Positions 39,234 through 47,876 of a stretch of 64,000 nt of DNA are shown piece after piece. The stretch's first letter is position 1. Each line of letters begins with the position of its first letter. Location of the stretch: positions 2,286,171 to 2,350,170 of the forward strand of contig NZ_BMHP01000001.1 in assembly GCF_014641075.1 (NCBI RefSeq). Reading direction: 5' to 3'. The notes under the pieces were generated by a model. It was given only the letters and a program-made list of their open reading frames with translations. It was not told the DNA's origin and did no database searches. Position numbers and translations under genes: made by a program. This DNA is from Paenibacillus nasutitermitis (GTDB lineage: Bacteria; Bacillota; Bacilli; Paenibacillales; Paenibacillaceae).

Positions 39234-39612
39234 CACTTTCCGATCAATCACTCTGAAGCCGATATTATACTTGCGGTTGTGCGATTAGTGTTCTGTGAAA
39301 ATAAAGTATTTTCTTAGTGCTTAGGTTAAGATAAGTCCCCTGTTTAAGCACTACATGCTACCCGCGTACGTTCTTTAATAGGTGATTGGAAATGGAATAT
39401 AATGAGGAGGACGTAGCCAAAGCGAAGGCGCGGGAGCGTTCTTTTTATTGAACTACCGGGCAGTTTACGTTAATTACGAGTGGATTTTCGAGTATTATGC
39501 AGGTTGCTAATATACACGATTGACATCTGAATTCTAACTGGCTAAAATAACAATAATTAGGAAATGATATAACTGAAATCAATGAATGAACAAAATATGC
39601 TACATTTCGTTC
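39234..39612. other. Intergenic DNA containing a right-arm CTAAC-type core
   Basis: CTACCGGGCAGTTTACG at 39453-39469 differs by one base from the right-arm consensus CTAACGGGCAG and marks the 5' edge of the AlaRS unit. An inverted-repeat-free AT-rich stretch follows, up to the T-box leader. No gene is seen. Confidence 0.5.
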
Positions 39613-39793
39613 AGAGAGGGATGTTTTGGTGTGAAATCCTACGAAACTTAGTATGTTGCCGGTTCAGGAGTGCGGTTAATGCCCGCCGGTTTGACTCGTT
39701 ATAGTCAATTGAGCTGATTGTATCGCTAAATGCGAAGACAATAACTTGGGTGGTACCGCGATTAATTCGTCCCAATCTTGGGGCGTTTTTTTG
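39613..39793 (+). promoter_or_regulatory. T-box riboswitch upstream of the AlaRS-like gene
   Basis: The leader has an AGAGAGGGA start (39613), a stem I region, the canonical T-box sequence AACTTGGGTGGTACCGCG (39743-39760, TGGT being the tRNA acceptor-binding bulge) and a terminator CGTCCC/GGGGCG followed by T7 (39768-39792). Uncharged tRNA would stabilise the antiterminator and allow transcription of the downstream synthetase. Ala specificity is inferred from the gene. GCT at 39713-39715 is a possible specifier, not verified. Confidence 0.85.
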
Positions 39794-39825
39794 TTGTCTA
39801 AAATAGAGTGAAAGGAGAAGTATCA

Positions 39826-41619
39826 ATGAAACTGTATACATCTGAAGAGATTAGAGTGAAGTATATTCAGTTTTTTCAAGAAAAAGGTCATGCCGTCATT
39901 TCTAGCGCTTCCGTTATACCCGATAACGATCCCACCGTATTGTTTACGACAGCGGGCATGCACCCGCTGGTGCCCTATTTACTTGGAGAGAAGCATCCAT
40001 CTGGAACGAGGTTAACCAATGTTCAGAAGTGTATACGTACTGTGGATATAGATGAAGTCGGTGATGATACCCATTGCACCTTTTTTGAGATGATGGGCAA
40101 CTGGTCACTTGGCGATTATTTCAAACATGAATCCATATCGTGGAGTTGGGAGTTCGTCACTTCGCCGAACTGGCTCGATATACCCAAGCATAAAATTGCG
40201 GTTACTGTATTCGAAGGAGATGATGATGCTCCCCGTGATCAGGAGTCGTACGAGATATGGTGTGCATTAGGTCAATGTGAGGAAGAGATCTTCTTCTTGC
40301 CTAAAGCCGATAATTGGTGGGGGCCAGCAGGTCAAACAGGTCCTTGCGGTCCCGATACGGAAATCTTCATTATCTCGGATAAAGAACGTTGCGGTCCTAC
40401 ATGTTCGCCAGCATGTGGATGTGGGCGCTATGTTGAATTCTGGAATAATGTATTTATGAAATATAACAAAACGGCGGAGGGAAAGTTTGAACCGCTTGAT
40501 CAAAAAAACGTCGATACGGGAATGGGCTTAGAGAGAGTGCTAGTCGCTTTGAATGGAGGAACAGTCTATGATAGCGACCTGTTTACTACGATATTCTCAC
40601 GAATTGCAGAACTGTCGGAGACGGCATACGAAAATCAACCCAAAGCGTATCGAGTTGTTGCGGATCATACCCGCACGGCAGTATTTATCCTTGGTGATAA
40701 TCACGGCATTACTCCGTCTAATGTCGACCAAGGCTATGTGCTGCGAAGATTGATTCGCCGAGCTGTTAGATTCGCAATGCAATTGAGTATTCAAGAAGGC
40801 GGTCTAGCGGATATCGCTAGCGCTGTGATTGACAAATACGAGCTAATATACCCAGAGCTGCAAAGCAATCGCGATAAAATTATTAGGGAACTCCAAGCGG
40901 AAGAAGCTCGTTTTCAAAAAACGCTCGCGCAGGGACTTCGTGAATTCGATAAGCTTTCGATTTCATTAGTAAATGGTCAAATAGACGGTGCAGCTGCATT
41001 CAAACTTTATGATACGTATGGGTTTCCCATCGAATTGACCATGGAACTGGCAACAGAGCGTTCCATCGCCATCGATCTGGAAGGATATCTAGAGAAATTT
41101 CAGAAGCATAGAGAGTTATCTCAAGCCGGAGCAGCCCAAAAGTTTAAAGGCGGTTTAGCAGATAATTCTGCACAGACGGCAAATCTGCATACGGCAACTC
41201 ATCTTCTGCATGCTGCACTACGAAAGGTTCTCGGAGATGAGGTGGCGCAAAAGGGCAGCAATATAACGGCTGAGAGACTGCGCTTTGATTTTTCGTTCCA
41301 TCGTAAAATGACTGAAGAAGAGCTCGTGGCAACCGAGCGGCTGGTCAATGAAGCGATTGGCGAAGGCGTCGGGATTACGTTCGAAGAGATGACGCTTGAA
41401 GATGCACGTAGAACAGGGGCTATTGGTCTATTCGAGAGCAAGTATGGCCAGATGGTAAAAGTATATACGATGGGCAAATTCTCCAAAGAGATATGCGGCG
41501 GTCCTCACGCGGTGAATACGGCTGACCTTGGTACTTTTAAAATTGTTAAGGAAGAGAGCTCGTCTTCTAGCGTAAGGAGGATAAAGGCAGTACTTGAAAG
41601 CACTGATGCTTTACGCTAA
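39826..41619 (+). CDS. alaS: Short alanyl-tRNA synthetase (second AlaRS, lacks C-Ala domain)
   Basis: The 597-residue protein has class II AlaRS motifs (TTAGMHPLVPYLLG, then FFEMMGNWSLGDYFKHE, NVDTGMGLERV), the tRNA-recognition helical domain and the editing domain metal motif H455TATH459LLH with C557GGPH561. Normal bacterial AlaRS is about 870-880 residues; the C-terminal DHHA1-containing C-Ala domain is absent, and the protein ends right after the editing domain. ATG 39826 follows AAAGGAG. A T-box leader controls it. The TAA stop (41617-41619) lies in a CTAAC left arm, so an essential-type gene is packaged like the other cassette genes. Probably an accessory or resistant AlaRS. Confidence 0.88.
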   Translation: MKLYTSEEIRVKYIQFFQEKGHAVISSASVIPDNDPTVLFTTAGMHPLVPYLLGEKHPSGTRLTNVQKCIRTVDIDEVGDDTHCTFFEMMGNWSLGDYFKHESISWSWEFVTSPNWLDIPKHKIAVTVFEGDDDAPRDQESYEIWCALGQCEEEIFFLPKADNWWGPAGQTGPCGPDTEIFIISDKERCGPTCSPACGCGRYVEFWNNVFMKYNKTAEGKFEPLDQKNVDTGMGLERVLVALNGGTVYDSDLFTTIFSRIAELSETAYENQPKAYRVVADHTRTAVFILGDNHGITPSNVDQGYVLRRLIRRAVRFAMQLSIQEGGLADIASAVIDKYELIYPELQSNRDKIIRELQAEEARFQKTLAQGLREFDKLSISLVNGQIDGAAAFKLYDTYGFPIELTMELATERSIAIDLEGYLEKFQKHRELSQAGAAQKFKGGLADNSAQTANLHTATHLLHAALRKVLGDEVAQKGSNITAERLRFDFSFHRKMTEEELVATERLVNEAIGEGVGITFEEMTLEDARRTGAIGLFESKYGQMVKVYTMGKFSKEICGGPHAVNTADLGTFKIVKEESSSSSVRRIKAVLESTDALR

Positions 41620-41693
41620 CGGGAAACGATAGCACCACGACAACCGGCTGCCGAGATCATCGGCAGCCGGTTCAGCTAACTGGCAGATTAGCG
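41616..41693 (+). repeat. CTAAC repeat, complete copy
   Basis: The left arm is CTAACGGGAAACGATAG (41616-41632). The perfect 10-bp hairpin is CCGGCTGCCG/CGGCAGCCGG (41644-41653 with 41661-41670). The right arm CTAACTGGCAG (41676) sits in a GCTAA/TTAGC inverted repeat. It overlaps the AlaRS stop. L-to-R spacing is 60 nt. Confidence 0.88.
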
Positions 41694-41809
41694 TAATTGC
41701 CATTCAAAATAATATGTCCATACAGTATCAAAGAAGGAGTGTTTTTTAGTTCTATACACACGAACATTTGTTTGATATTATTTTAGTGAAATTTGGGAGG
41801 TGAAGTATT

Positions 41810-42313
41810 TTGGACAGTTCCAATATTGTGATTGACCATCTACTAATTAAATACAAGGCAGATCAGAAGTGGACCCGCAAGGTGATTGAGCAGTTAACCG
41901 AGGAAGACCTCGTCTGGTCACCTACGCCAGAGAGTAACAGTATCGCGAATTTGATATCGCACATTTCAGGGGCAGCGCGTTATTGGTTTGATTCTGCATA
42001 TTTCGGTGCTCCATTAAACGAGTATACGAATATCGAATTTGATCGCGGTTTACAGATGACGAAAGAGCAGGCAATGGAAATTTCGAAAAAAACCTATGAC
42101 AGCATCATTGGGGTTCTTGAAATGATGAAAGCAAACCCTGAAAGACTGCTGGAACAGCCATATTTGGATTATCCGTCGTTCGACTCTGCCGCCTTAAACA
42201 ATAAATCAACCGTGCTAGAAATGCTTCTGCATCAGTTCAGACATTTGCCAAGCCACACGGGGCAAATCATATACATCGCAAAAATGAGGAAGGGGAATTT
42301 GGTGTGGGATTGA
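41810..42313 (+). CDS. DinB-family protein (DUF1572-like)
   Basis: The 167-residue helical protein has a DinB-type His in LISHISGAARYW (about residue 49) and the C-terminal HQFRHLPSHTGQI cluster, the usual three-His metal site. TTG start behind GGGAGGTG. It is unlike the DinB at 286 in sequence. Its last four codons overlap the following VOC gene, so these two form a two-gene cassette between a right arm (41676) and a left arm (42690). Confidence 0.82.
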   Translation: MDSSNIVIDHLLIKYKADQKWTRKVIEQLTEEDLVWSPTPESNSIANLISHISGAARYWFDSAYFGAPLNEYTNIEFDRGLQMTKEQAMEISKKTYDSIIGVLEMMKANPERLLEQPYLDYPSFDSAALNNKSTVLEMLLHQFRHLPSHTGQIIYIAKMRKGNLVWD

Positions 42314-42687
42314 AATTTAATTCAACATATTTAACCATTCCCGTCAGTAGCTTTAACAATTCTGTGGATTGGTATGGAGAACATTTCGGCTTTAAGGTAA
42401 CAACAGTGGACCCGAATTACATAGAATTACATAATGAATCAGGCATAAAGGTCCTATTCCAACAAAATGAACATAACCTCAATTCTCATTTCATATATCC
42501 GAATGGCGCGGTTCAATCGTCGTATGGGTTTATGGTGGACGATGCTGAATTTGCGTATCGGTATTGCATTGAAAAAGGGATTAAGGTTGGAGAGTTTTTT
42601 GATTATCAAGGCAAATCATTTTCATTCTACGACCTGGATGGAAATTTCATTGAAGTTTGGAGCTTACCAGAAGGTAAGGATTGTTGA
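42304..42687 (+). CDS. VOC-superfamily (glyoxalase-like) protein
   Basis: The 127-residue product has YLTIPVSSFNNSVDWYGEHFGF at the N-terminus and FYDLDGNFIEVWS at the C-terminus with the metal-ligand Glu position of VOC proteins. It starts at GTG inside the DinB gene, with GAAGGGG as RBS. It ends at TGA 42685-42687, 3 nt before a CTAAC-type left arm (here TTAACGGG). Confidence 0.82.
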   Translation: MGLKFNSTYLTIPVSSFNNSVDWYGEHFGFKVTTVDPNYIELHNESGIKVLFQQNEHNLNSHFIYPNGAVQSSYGFMVDDAEFAYRYCIEKGIKVGEFFDYQGKSFSFYDLDGNFIEVWSLPEGKDC

Positions 42688-42689
42688 TA

Positions 42690-42707
42690 TTAACGGGACA
42701 CGATAGC
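42690..42707 (+). repeat. CTAAC repeat, left arm only
   Basis: TTAACGGGACACGATAGC at 42690. The hairpin and right arm are missing; repeat D follows 28 nt later, suggesting replacement of the rest of the unit. Confidence 0.65.
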
Positions 42708-42721
42708 ATTCCTGTAGAGCA

Positions 42722-43003
42722 TTAAATTTCCGCTTTGCAAAAAAACGAGCGCCTCGGTACGAAGGGAGTACGCAACGGGATTGGCATTTTGCAAATACAG
42801 GTTAACGACTTGAAAGGCCAATGATAGTGCCAAGTCATATGTCGTAGTTCTCCTATAGTTTTCTTACCTTGATTACAAAAGTTACAGGAAGCATCTTTGC
42901 TTTTTTTTGCAAAATCGCTGTTAGCCCGCGATTGCATAATTTCATCATCAGATTCTTCAATCATTTGCTCAATTATAAATCCCGCCTTTGGCCACGCAAT
43001 CAC
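42722..43003 (-). CDS. Hypothetical small protein, doubtful
   Basis: The minus-strand frame of 93 codons starts at GTG and contains CNFCNQGKK, a possible metal-binding pair. Its last 20 codons run through repeat D and are probably not ancestral. No clear Shine-Dalgarno is visible. It may be a remnant ended by the inserted repeat. Nothing in it identifies a family. Confidence 0.3.
   Translation of the reverse strand: MIAWPKAGFIIEQMIEESDDEIMQSRANSDFAKKSKDASCNFCNQGKKTIGELRHMTWHYHWPFKSLTCICKMPIPLRTPFVPRRSFFCKAEI
42735..42779 (-). repeat. Repeat D, copy 2 (minus-strand terminator-like)
   Basis: It is identical to 4678-4722 except one base. On the minus strand a GCGTAC/GTACCGAGGCGC structure precedes T7. 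Confidence 0.6.
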
Positions 43004-43042
43004 ATAGGTTGATAGTTTACGGTCCGTAACAATTTAAAATAG

Positions 43043-43190
43043 TGTCAGGTGACAAGAATATCTATACAAAGCCGAATCAGGACAAGAACTTCTATACAGT
43101 CCCGCGAGCCAAAAAGTGCACGAGTTATTAAACTCCCTCCGGGGCACGATAGCTTAATAAAGAACTAAGACGCGGCTGCTGGCATCGCGC
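43043..43190. repeat. Type B-like end motif followed by degenerate CTAAC repeat
   Basis: TGTCAGGTGACAAGAATA (43043) and a second copy of the core GACAAGAACTTCTATACAG (43081) stand in direct orientation. At 43141-43190, GGGGCACGATAGC and a CGGCTGCTGGCA segment are degenerate pieces of a CTAAC left arm and hairpin. The murF-like gene follows. Confidence 0.5.
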
Positions 43191-43270
43191 AATAAAGTCG
43201 ACAACTAGCTTGGTGAAATTTTACAGAGTTTTGTGCCATAATATATGTGTAAGACCTAAGGGGGGATTAT

Positions 43271-44659
43271 GTGATCAAACGTTCAATTGAAGGTATATTA
43301 TCAATGGTTGAAGGAAATGAAGTAACTGCGTCTTTAAAATCTCCTGAAATCATAAACGTCCAGGGGATATCAATCGATTCGAGAACACTAAAAGAAGGTA
43401 ATTTATTTGTCCCAATAGTGAGAATCGACGATGGGCACAAATATGTAAAGCAGGCTTTTGAAAATGGAGCAGTCGCTTCCTTGTGGCAAGCAGACCATTT
43501 TCCACCTCCAGAAGGTTTACCACTCATAATTGTAGATGATACGTTAAAGGCTTTACAAAATATCGCGCAATCCTATCGAGGACAATTAGACTGTAAAGTA
43601 ATTGGGGTAACAGGGAGTAATGGAAAAACCACAGTTAAAGATATTGTAACTTCGATATTGAGTACAAAATATAAAGTTCAAAAAACTTATGGGAACTTAA
43701 ATGGAGAGTATGGTCTCCCCTTATCTTTATTAGAAGTTGAAGAAGATACTGAGATTGTTGTTTTAGAAATGGGAATGAGTAATGCCGGTGAAATGAAAGT
43801 CCTATCGGAGATTGCGAAGCCCGATTTTGGAGTAATTACAATGATTGGTGTATCACACCTGTCGAGTCTTGGGTCGAGAGAGGGAATTGCTTTAGCCAAG
43901 TTAGAATTACTTGAAGGTTTAAACCCTAGTGGAGCCATTGTTATCCATGGGGATGAACCATTACTCACTCAGGCACTCACGGAAAGAAAACTCCCAGAAA
44001 CACTGTCGGTTATTCGATTTGGAGAATCTAATACCAATGATTACTTTCCACTAGCAATTGACCATAATCAATCCAGCATTTCTTTTAGATTGAACAGGTA
44101 TAGTGATAAATTTTCTGTGCCTTTACTTGGAAGGCATAACGTATTAAACGTGCTTGCTGCGATTGCTTTGGCAGATCGTTTTCAAATAACTCAACAGGAT
44201 ATTCAGTCTGGACTTACTAATTTAGAGGTTACCGGAATGAGAATGGAACGGATCCCTACCCCAAAAGGATTCTTAATTATTAACGATGCATGGAATGCAA
44301 GTCCTGTTTCGATGAAAGCAGCAATAGAGACAGTATCAAATCTAGATGGTTTTAATAATAAGGTTTTGGTTTTAGGTGATATGTTGGAATTGGGAGATAA
44401 AGAAAATGAATTTCATGAAGAAATAGCTAAAAGTATTGATACGTCAAAAATACACTCCGTATTTACTATTGGTAATTTAAGCAGAATTATATCTGATACA
44501 CTTAGTGGTTCAAAATTCGAAGGAGTAGTGAAGCATTTTACCTCAAAAGAAGATCTTGTATCTGAATGTAAACGAATATTAAAAAAAAATGATATCATAT
44601 TAATTAAAGGATCACGAGGTCTAAAGTTAGAGGATATTTGTGAATCGTTAAATAAATAA
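43271..44659 (+). CDS. murF: MurF-like UDP-MurNAc-tripeptide--D-Ala-D-Ala ligase paralogue
   Basis: The 462-residue Mur ligase has the ATP loop GVTGSNGKTT at 112-121, YGNLNGEYGLPLSLL, VLEMGMSNAGEM, the central domain LLGRHNVLNVLAAIALA and the C-terminal domain NDAWNASPVSMKAA with LVLGDMLELGD. The length is that of MurF. It would add a D-Ala-D-Ala-type dipeptide to the peptidoglycan precursor. It stands alone, without ddl or mraY, in the cassette region, so it is probably a second copy; whether it uses D-Ala-D-Ala or a modified dipeptide is unknown. GTG start, AGGGGGG upstream. Confidence 0.85.
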   Translation: MIKRSIEGILSMVEGNEVTASLKSPEIINVQGISIDSRTLKEGNLFVPIVRIDDGHKYVKQAFENGAVASLWQADHFPPPEGLPLIIVDDTLKALQNIAQSYRGQLDCKVIGVTGSNGKTTVKDIVTSILSTKYKVQKTYGNLNGEYGLPLSLLEVEEDTEIVVLEMGMSNAGEMKVLSEIAKPDFGVITMIGVSHLSSLGSREGIALAKLELLEGLNPSGAIVIHGDEPLLTQALTERKLPETLSVIRFGESNTNDYFPLAIDHNQSSISFRLNRYSDKFSVPLLGRHNVLNVLAAIALADRFQITQQDIQSGLTNLEVTGMRMERIPTPKGFLIINDAWNASPVSMKAAIETVSNLDGFNNKVLVLGDMLELGDKENEFHEEIAKSIDTSKIHSVFTIGNLSRIISDTLSGSKFEGVVKHFTSKEDLVSECKRILKKNDIILIKGSRGLKLEDICESLNK

Positions 44660-44729
44660 TAGAACTCTAATTTCCCCAATCTGATTTCTTTGGGTTACTG
44701 AATATTAATAATGATTCAAAATTCAATTT

Positions 44730-44804
44730 AGTTAAACAAACGAAGGAGCAGTTTTGCCATGGCAGCTGCTTCTTCTTTCTATTAAGCTAATGGGTAGATT
44801 AACT
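44730..44804 (+). repeat. CTAAC repeat, degenerate left arm
   Basis: The left arm is eroded (GTTAAACAAACG). The hairpin GGAGCAG/CTGCTTC (44745-44751 with 44766-44772) with a T-rich tail and the right arm CTAATGGGTAG (44787) are recognisable. It follows the murF-like gene by 70 nt. Confidence 0.7.
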
Positions 44805-44883
44805 TAGTAATCGATAAAGAATACCTTCAATTAGTTGCTAAAATATGGTATATTAGTTCATGGTAAATCGGAGGTGGTGTTCA

Positions 44884-45504
44884 ATGGGTTCAAGGATTAT
44901 GCATTACTGTGTTGCCACATTAATAAGCCAGCAAATTGAAATTGAGAATACAGATGAATTTATTCTTGGCGGCATCACCCCAGATGTTCATTATTACATG
45001 AATGTACATAAAGACCTTACACATTTTGTAGATAGAGATGAAAATGGCAAGGGACACGTTAACTACCTTCGTTTTTATGAAAAGTATAGAAACACGATTA
45101 GGAAACCATTTTACTTAGGATACCTCTGCCATCTAATTTCTGATGATATTTGGTCAAAGGATACGTATTTCAAAATTGTTGAATTTCTTTCTATGGAAGA
45201 AAGGAAAGAAAAATTACAGATTAGCTATCGAGACTTTTGGAGACTCAATGGAAGAATTATCACAGAATATAACTTGATATTACGGGAGCATTTAATACCT
45301 GTTGAACTGGAAATTGAAGAAATTAATTTTAATTCCTTACCTGTACTTCTTGATTGGATGAACAAGGACTTCTCTTACGAACAAAAAGTGGCAAAAGAAC
45401 CTTTAGAACTTTTTAGAAATGATAATAGTCAGATAGTCGACTATATTGATAAATCGGTAAAACAAAGTTTGCAATTCATGAAAGACAATATGTTATTAAG
45501 CTAA
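44884..45504 (+). CDS. Zinc-dependent phospholipase C-like hydrolase
   Basis: The 206-residue protein has the His/Asp metal pattern of the Zn_dep_PLPC family: MHYCVA with His7, GGITPDVHYY (Asp34, His36), THFVD (His47) and YLGYLCHLISDDIW (His83, Asp87/88). The substrate is unknown. There is no signal peptide, so it is cytoplasmic. CGGAGGTGG precedes ATG 44884; the frame extends upstream without support. The TAA stop is inside CTAAC of the following repeat. Confidence 0.72.
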   Translation: MGSRIMHYCVATLISQQIEIENTDEFILGGITPDVHYYMNVHKDLTHFVDRDENGKGHVNYLRFYEKYRNTIRKPFYLGYLCHLISDDIWSKDTYFKIVEFLSMEERKEKLQISYRDFWRLNGRIITEYNLILREHLIPVELEIEEINFNSLPVLLDWMNKDFSYEQKVAKEPLELFRNDNSQIVDYIDKSVKQSLQFMKDNMLLS

Positions 45505-45590
45505 TGGAGAACGTTAGTCCAACACACTTGGAGCAGTTTGCTGACAGCAACTGCTCCATTTTTCATTACGCTAACGTGCAGATTTGCTTA
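45501..45590 (+). repeat. CTAAC repeat, complete copy
   Basis: The left arm is CTAATGGAGAACGTTAG (45501-45517). The hairpin is GGAGCAG/CTGCTCC (45530-45536 with 45551-45557) followed by a T-rich tail. The right arm is CTAACGTGCAG (45571). It contains the stop codon of the upstream gene. L-to-R spacing is 70 nt. Confidence 0.88.
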
Positions 45591-45665
45591 GATTAAAGCA
45601 ACAAAACTCAGTATTAATGGTGCAATATTCCACAATTAACATTTCGTTTTATTTCGGAGGGGAAT

Positions 45666-46364
45666 ATGGTAACGAAAATAATCGAAGATGTTACTTTTGA
45701 GCTGAAAGAAGATTTTAGTTTTTATTTTCTGTCCGAGTATGGCAAGGTCTTTACAGTATTCGACAAGCAGGATTCTGGTTACATATGCTTTGGTGTTCAA
45801 AACGGATATAAAAAATTGTTTCTGAAGGTAGCAGGAGCACCAACTGTAAGTAGTAATGTCAGTCCGGATGTAGCAATAAACCGACTTAAAACAACTGTAT
45901 CCATTTACCAAGATTTACGTCATCCCAAGCTTATTGAAATAATTGAACATAAGGAAATCAAAGGCGGATATCTTACTGTTTTTGAGTGGTTTGAAGGCGA
46001 ATGTATGGGGAAACAGTATGGTAAATTTAATGAATTTATAGATTTGTCACTAGAGGATAAATTCAATATTTATAAAGATATCCTTTTGTTTCATCAACTT
46101 GTTAACCAGCAAGGATATATAGCGATTGATTTTTATGATGGCTGCATCTTGTATAATTTCACTTCCAAACAAACCATGATCTGCGATATAGAATTTTACT
46201 GCAAAAAACCGGTAATAAATAATGTTGGACGAATGCCGGGATCAAGTCGATATATGTCGCCTGAAGAATTTCAATTAGGCACAGAAATTGATGAAAGGTC
46301 AAATGTTTTTCTTATGGGAGCTACTGCATTTCAGCTATTTGGTGGAGGGAGTGATCGTTCTTAA
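45666..46364 (+). CDS. Protein kinase-like protein, C-lobe truncated
   Basis: The product is 232 residues. An N-lobe-like LFLKVAG (ATP-lysine position), an atypical catalytic loop QGYIAIDFYDGCILYNF replacing HRD, and ICDIEFY in the DFG position suggest a divergent Ser/Thr kinase or fructosamine/aminoglycoside kinase-like protein. It is followed by SSRYMSPEEF, typical of the activation/APE region. The frame stops after FGGGSDRS, short of a full C-lobe, probably by a frameshift or deletion. TCGGAGGGG is the RBS. It follows a right arm at 45571. Confidence 0.65.
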   Translation: MVTKIIEDVTFELKEDFSFYFLSEYGKVFTVFDKQDSGYICFGVQNGYKKLFLKVAGAPTVSSNVSPDVAINRLKTTVSIYQDLRHPKLIEIIEHKEIKGGYLTVFEWFEGECMGKQYGKFNEFIDLSLEDKFNIYKDILLFHQLVNQQGYIAIDFYDGCILYNFTSKQTMICDIEFYCKKPVINNVGRMPGSSRYMSPEEFQLGTEIDERSNVFLMGATAFQLFGGGSDRS

Positions 46365-46397
46365 AGAAGTTCTATCCACGAGAGAGGGGAATGCTTA

Positions 46398-46816
46398 TTG
46401 CTGCAGAGATACATTAGATCAGACCAGGACAAATTGGAAGGGGTTATGAAAACTATGTATGTTTCCAGAGGATATGTCTTTGATCCTGAAGGGTCGCATT
46501 CAGATACTAGAAGTATTGAACAACTTATCTTGAAACCGGAGGAGGATTCTGGTTATTGAAGGAAGAACAGAGCGTTATTGGGACTATTGGTTTAAAGGGT
46601 ATTGATTCTGAAAACAGAATTGGTGATATAAAGAGGTTCTTCGTCTTACCTGAATATCAAGATAAGGGTTACGGCAAAAGCATGATGAGCCAAATATTAG
46701 AATTTGCAAGACAAGCTGGATTGATAAAGCTGAGGTTGAACACTGAGAAACAATCTTATAAAGCGATGTCAGTGTTTCGAAGTTTTGGCTTTTATGAGAT
46801 ACCAAATGGAGAGTGA
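46398..46816 (+). pseudogene. Frameshifted GNAT acetyltransferase
   Basis: From TTG 46398 (GAGAGGGG upstream) one frame runs to 46554 (MKTMYVSRGYVFDPEG), then the match continues in another frame from 46556: IGLKGIDSENRIGDIKRFFV, then PEYQDKGYGKSMM (acetyl-CoA motif) and VFRSFGFYEI. A one-base change near 46550 joins them into a protein of about 140 residues. Its TGA overlaps the start region of the next gene. Confidence 0.65.
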
Positions 46817-46821
46817 TCATC

Positions 46822-47733
46822 GTGAACAAGTGGGTCAAAACAATGGCAAGCGCCGCGCTGGCAAGCTGCATCCTGTTGGCCGGAACTTCTGCATACGCAG
46901 CATCGCCCGTCTACGTTAATGGCCATTATCAGCAGAGCATCACAACGCCGGAAGGGAAAGTGCTTGTCAAACTGCGGGTGCTGAAGGATCCGGGCTGGCT
47001 CGTATTCGCTTACGATTCCGCTACACATACCGTCACGGCCCATACGAAAGACAATTCCGTGATCGTATCGCTGCGGGAAGGGGAGAAGAAGGCGCTTGTC
47101 AACGGCAAGGAAGTGCCGCTGGACACTGCTGTCGTAAACAAGAACGGCCTGACCTACGTTCCGCTCCGTTTCCTGAGCGAGACGCTCGGCCTGTATGTCC
47201 ACTATTTCGCCGAAGATAATCATGTGATCGTCCGTACGCCAGCCGGTCAGGCGGACTACGAGACGATGATGAGCGGAGATTTGACGGAGGCGCGCAAAAT
47301 CGCACTGTCCGTGGATAACATCTCAACGGGGCATAAACTGGAGCCGCTAAACGTGGAAGGATGGCATACCACGACGCATATTTTTCCTGTGGGAGAGGCG
47401 CTACGGTTTTCGGAGGAAATGCTAGGTGTTACAAGCTTTTACCGGATCAACGAGGAAGGGCTTGCCATCCTTACCGGGGAACAAGACCCTGATCAAAAGG
47501 GCGGTTGGGGGACAAGCCAGGCGGATTTCGGCAACAGCTACTATTTTATTGACGGATTTATGGGAGGTCTGCTGCAATACGGCAAAGTGGACGAGAAGTG
47601 GACGGAGCTTGGACGCATATACGACAGCAGCGAGGCTAGGTATCCGCTCGTCATGCCGATCGAAGGAGAAATGCGGAAGGACTCCGTGCCGCAGCCCGAC
47701 GACACTTCGTCATCACACGCGACGATAAAGTAA
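46822..47733 (+). CDS. Secreted protein with copper amine oxidase-type N-terminal (stalk) domain
   Basis: The product is about 303 residues. The signal peptide is cleaved near AYAASP. Then a Cu_amine_oxidN1-like beta domain (VNGKEVPLDTAV, then NGLTYVPLRFLSETLG) of the type common in Paenibacillus surface proteins, followed by a C-terminal region without a recognised family. GGAGA at 46808 supports GTG 46822. The base composition is clearly more GC-rich than the AT-rich flanking genes, suggesting a different origin. Confidence 0.72.
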   Translation: MNKWVKTMASAALASCILLAGTSAYAASPVYVNGHYQQSITTPEGKVLVKLRVLKDPGWLVFAYDSATHTVTAHTKDNSVIVSLREGEKKALVNGKEVPLDTAVVNKNGLTYVPLRFLSETLGLYVHYFAEDNHVIVRTPAGQADYETMMSGDLTEARKIALSVDNISTGHKLEPLNVEGWHTTTHIFPVGEALRFSEEMLGVTSFYRINEEGLAILTGEQDPDQKGGWGTSQADFGNSYYFIDGFMGGLLQYGKVDEKWTELGRIYDSSEARYPLVMPIEGEMRKDSVPQPDDTSSSHATIK

Positions 47734-47876
47734 GATTAAAGATCCCAGCTAATATAGAAGATTACGAACTCCAGGCGGATGAGTTAGCAGATGTTTTATG
47801 AACAACAGTTTCTTACACTGGCTTTAAATAGAACATAAATAGCACATTGCAAAAACGTGTATGAGGAAAATGACGT
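47734..47876. other. Short intergenic DNA
   Basis: AT-rich, without a gene or repeat that I recognise, ahead of type B repeat copy 3. Confidence 0.3.

Noticed and set aside
46813..46821. GTG at 46813 as the start of the stalk-domain protein
   Set aside because: It would sit on the Shine-Dalgarno; GTG 46822 has proper spacing from GGAGA.
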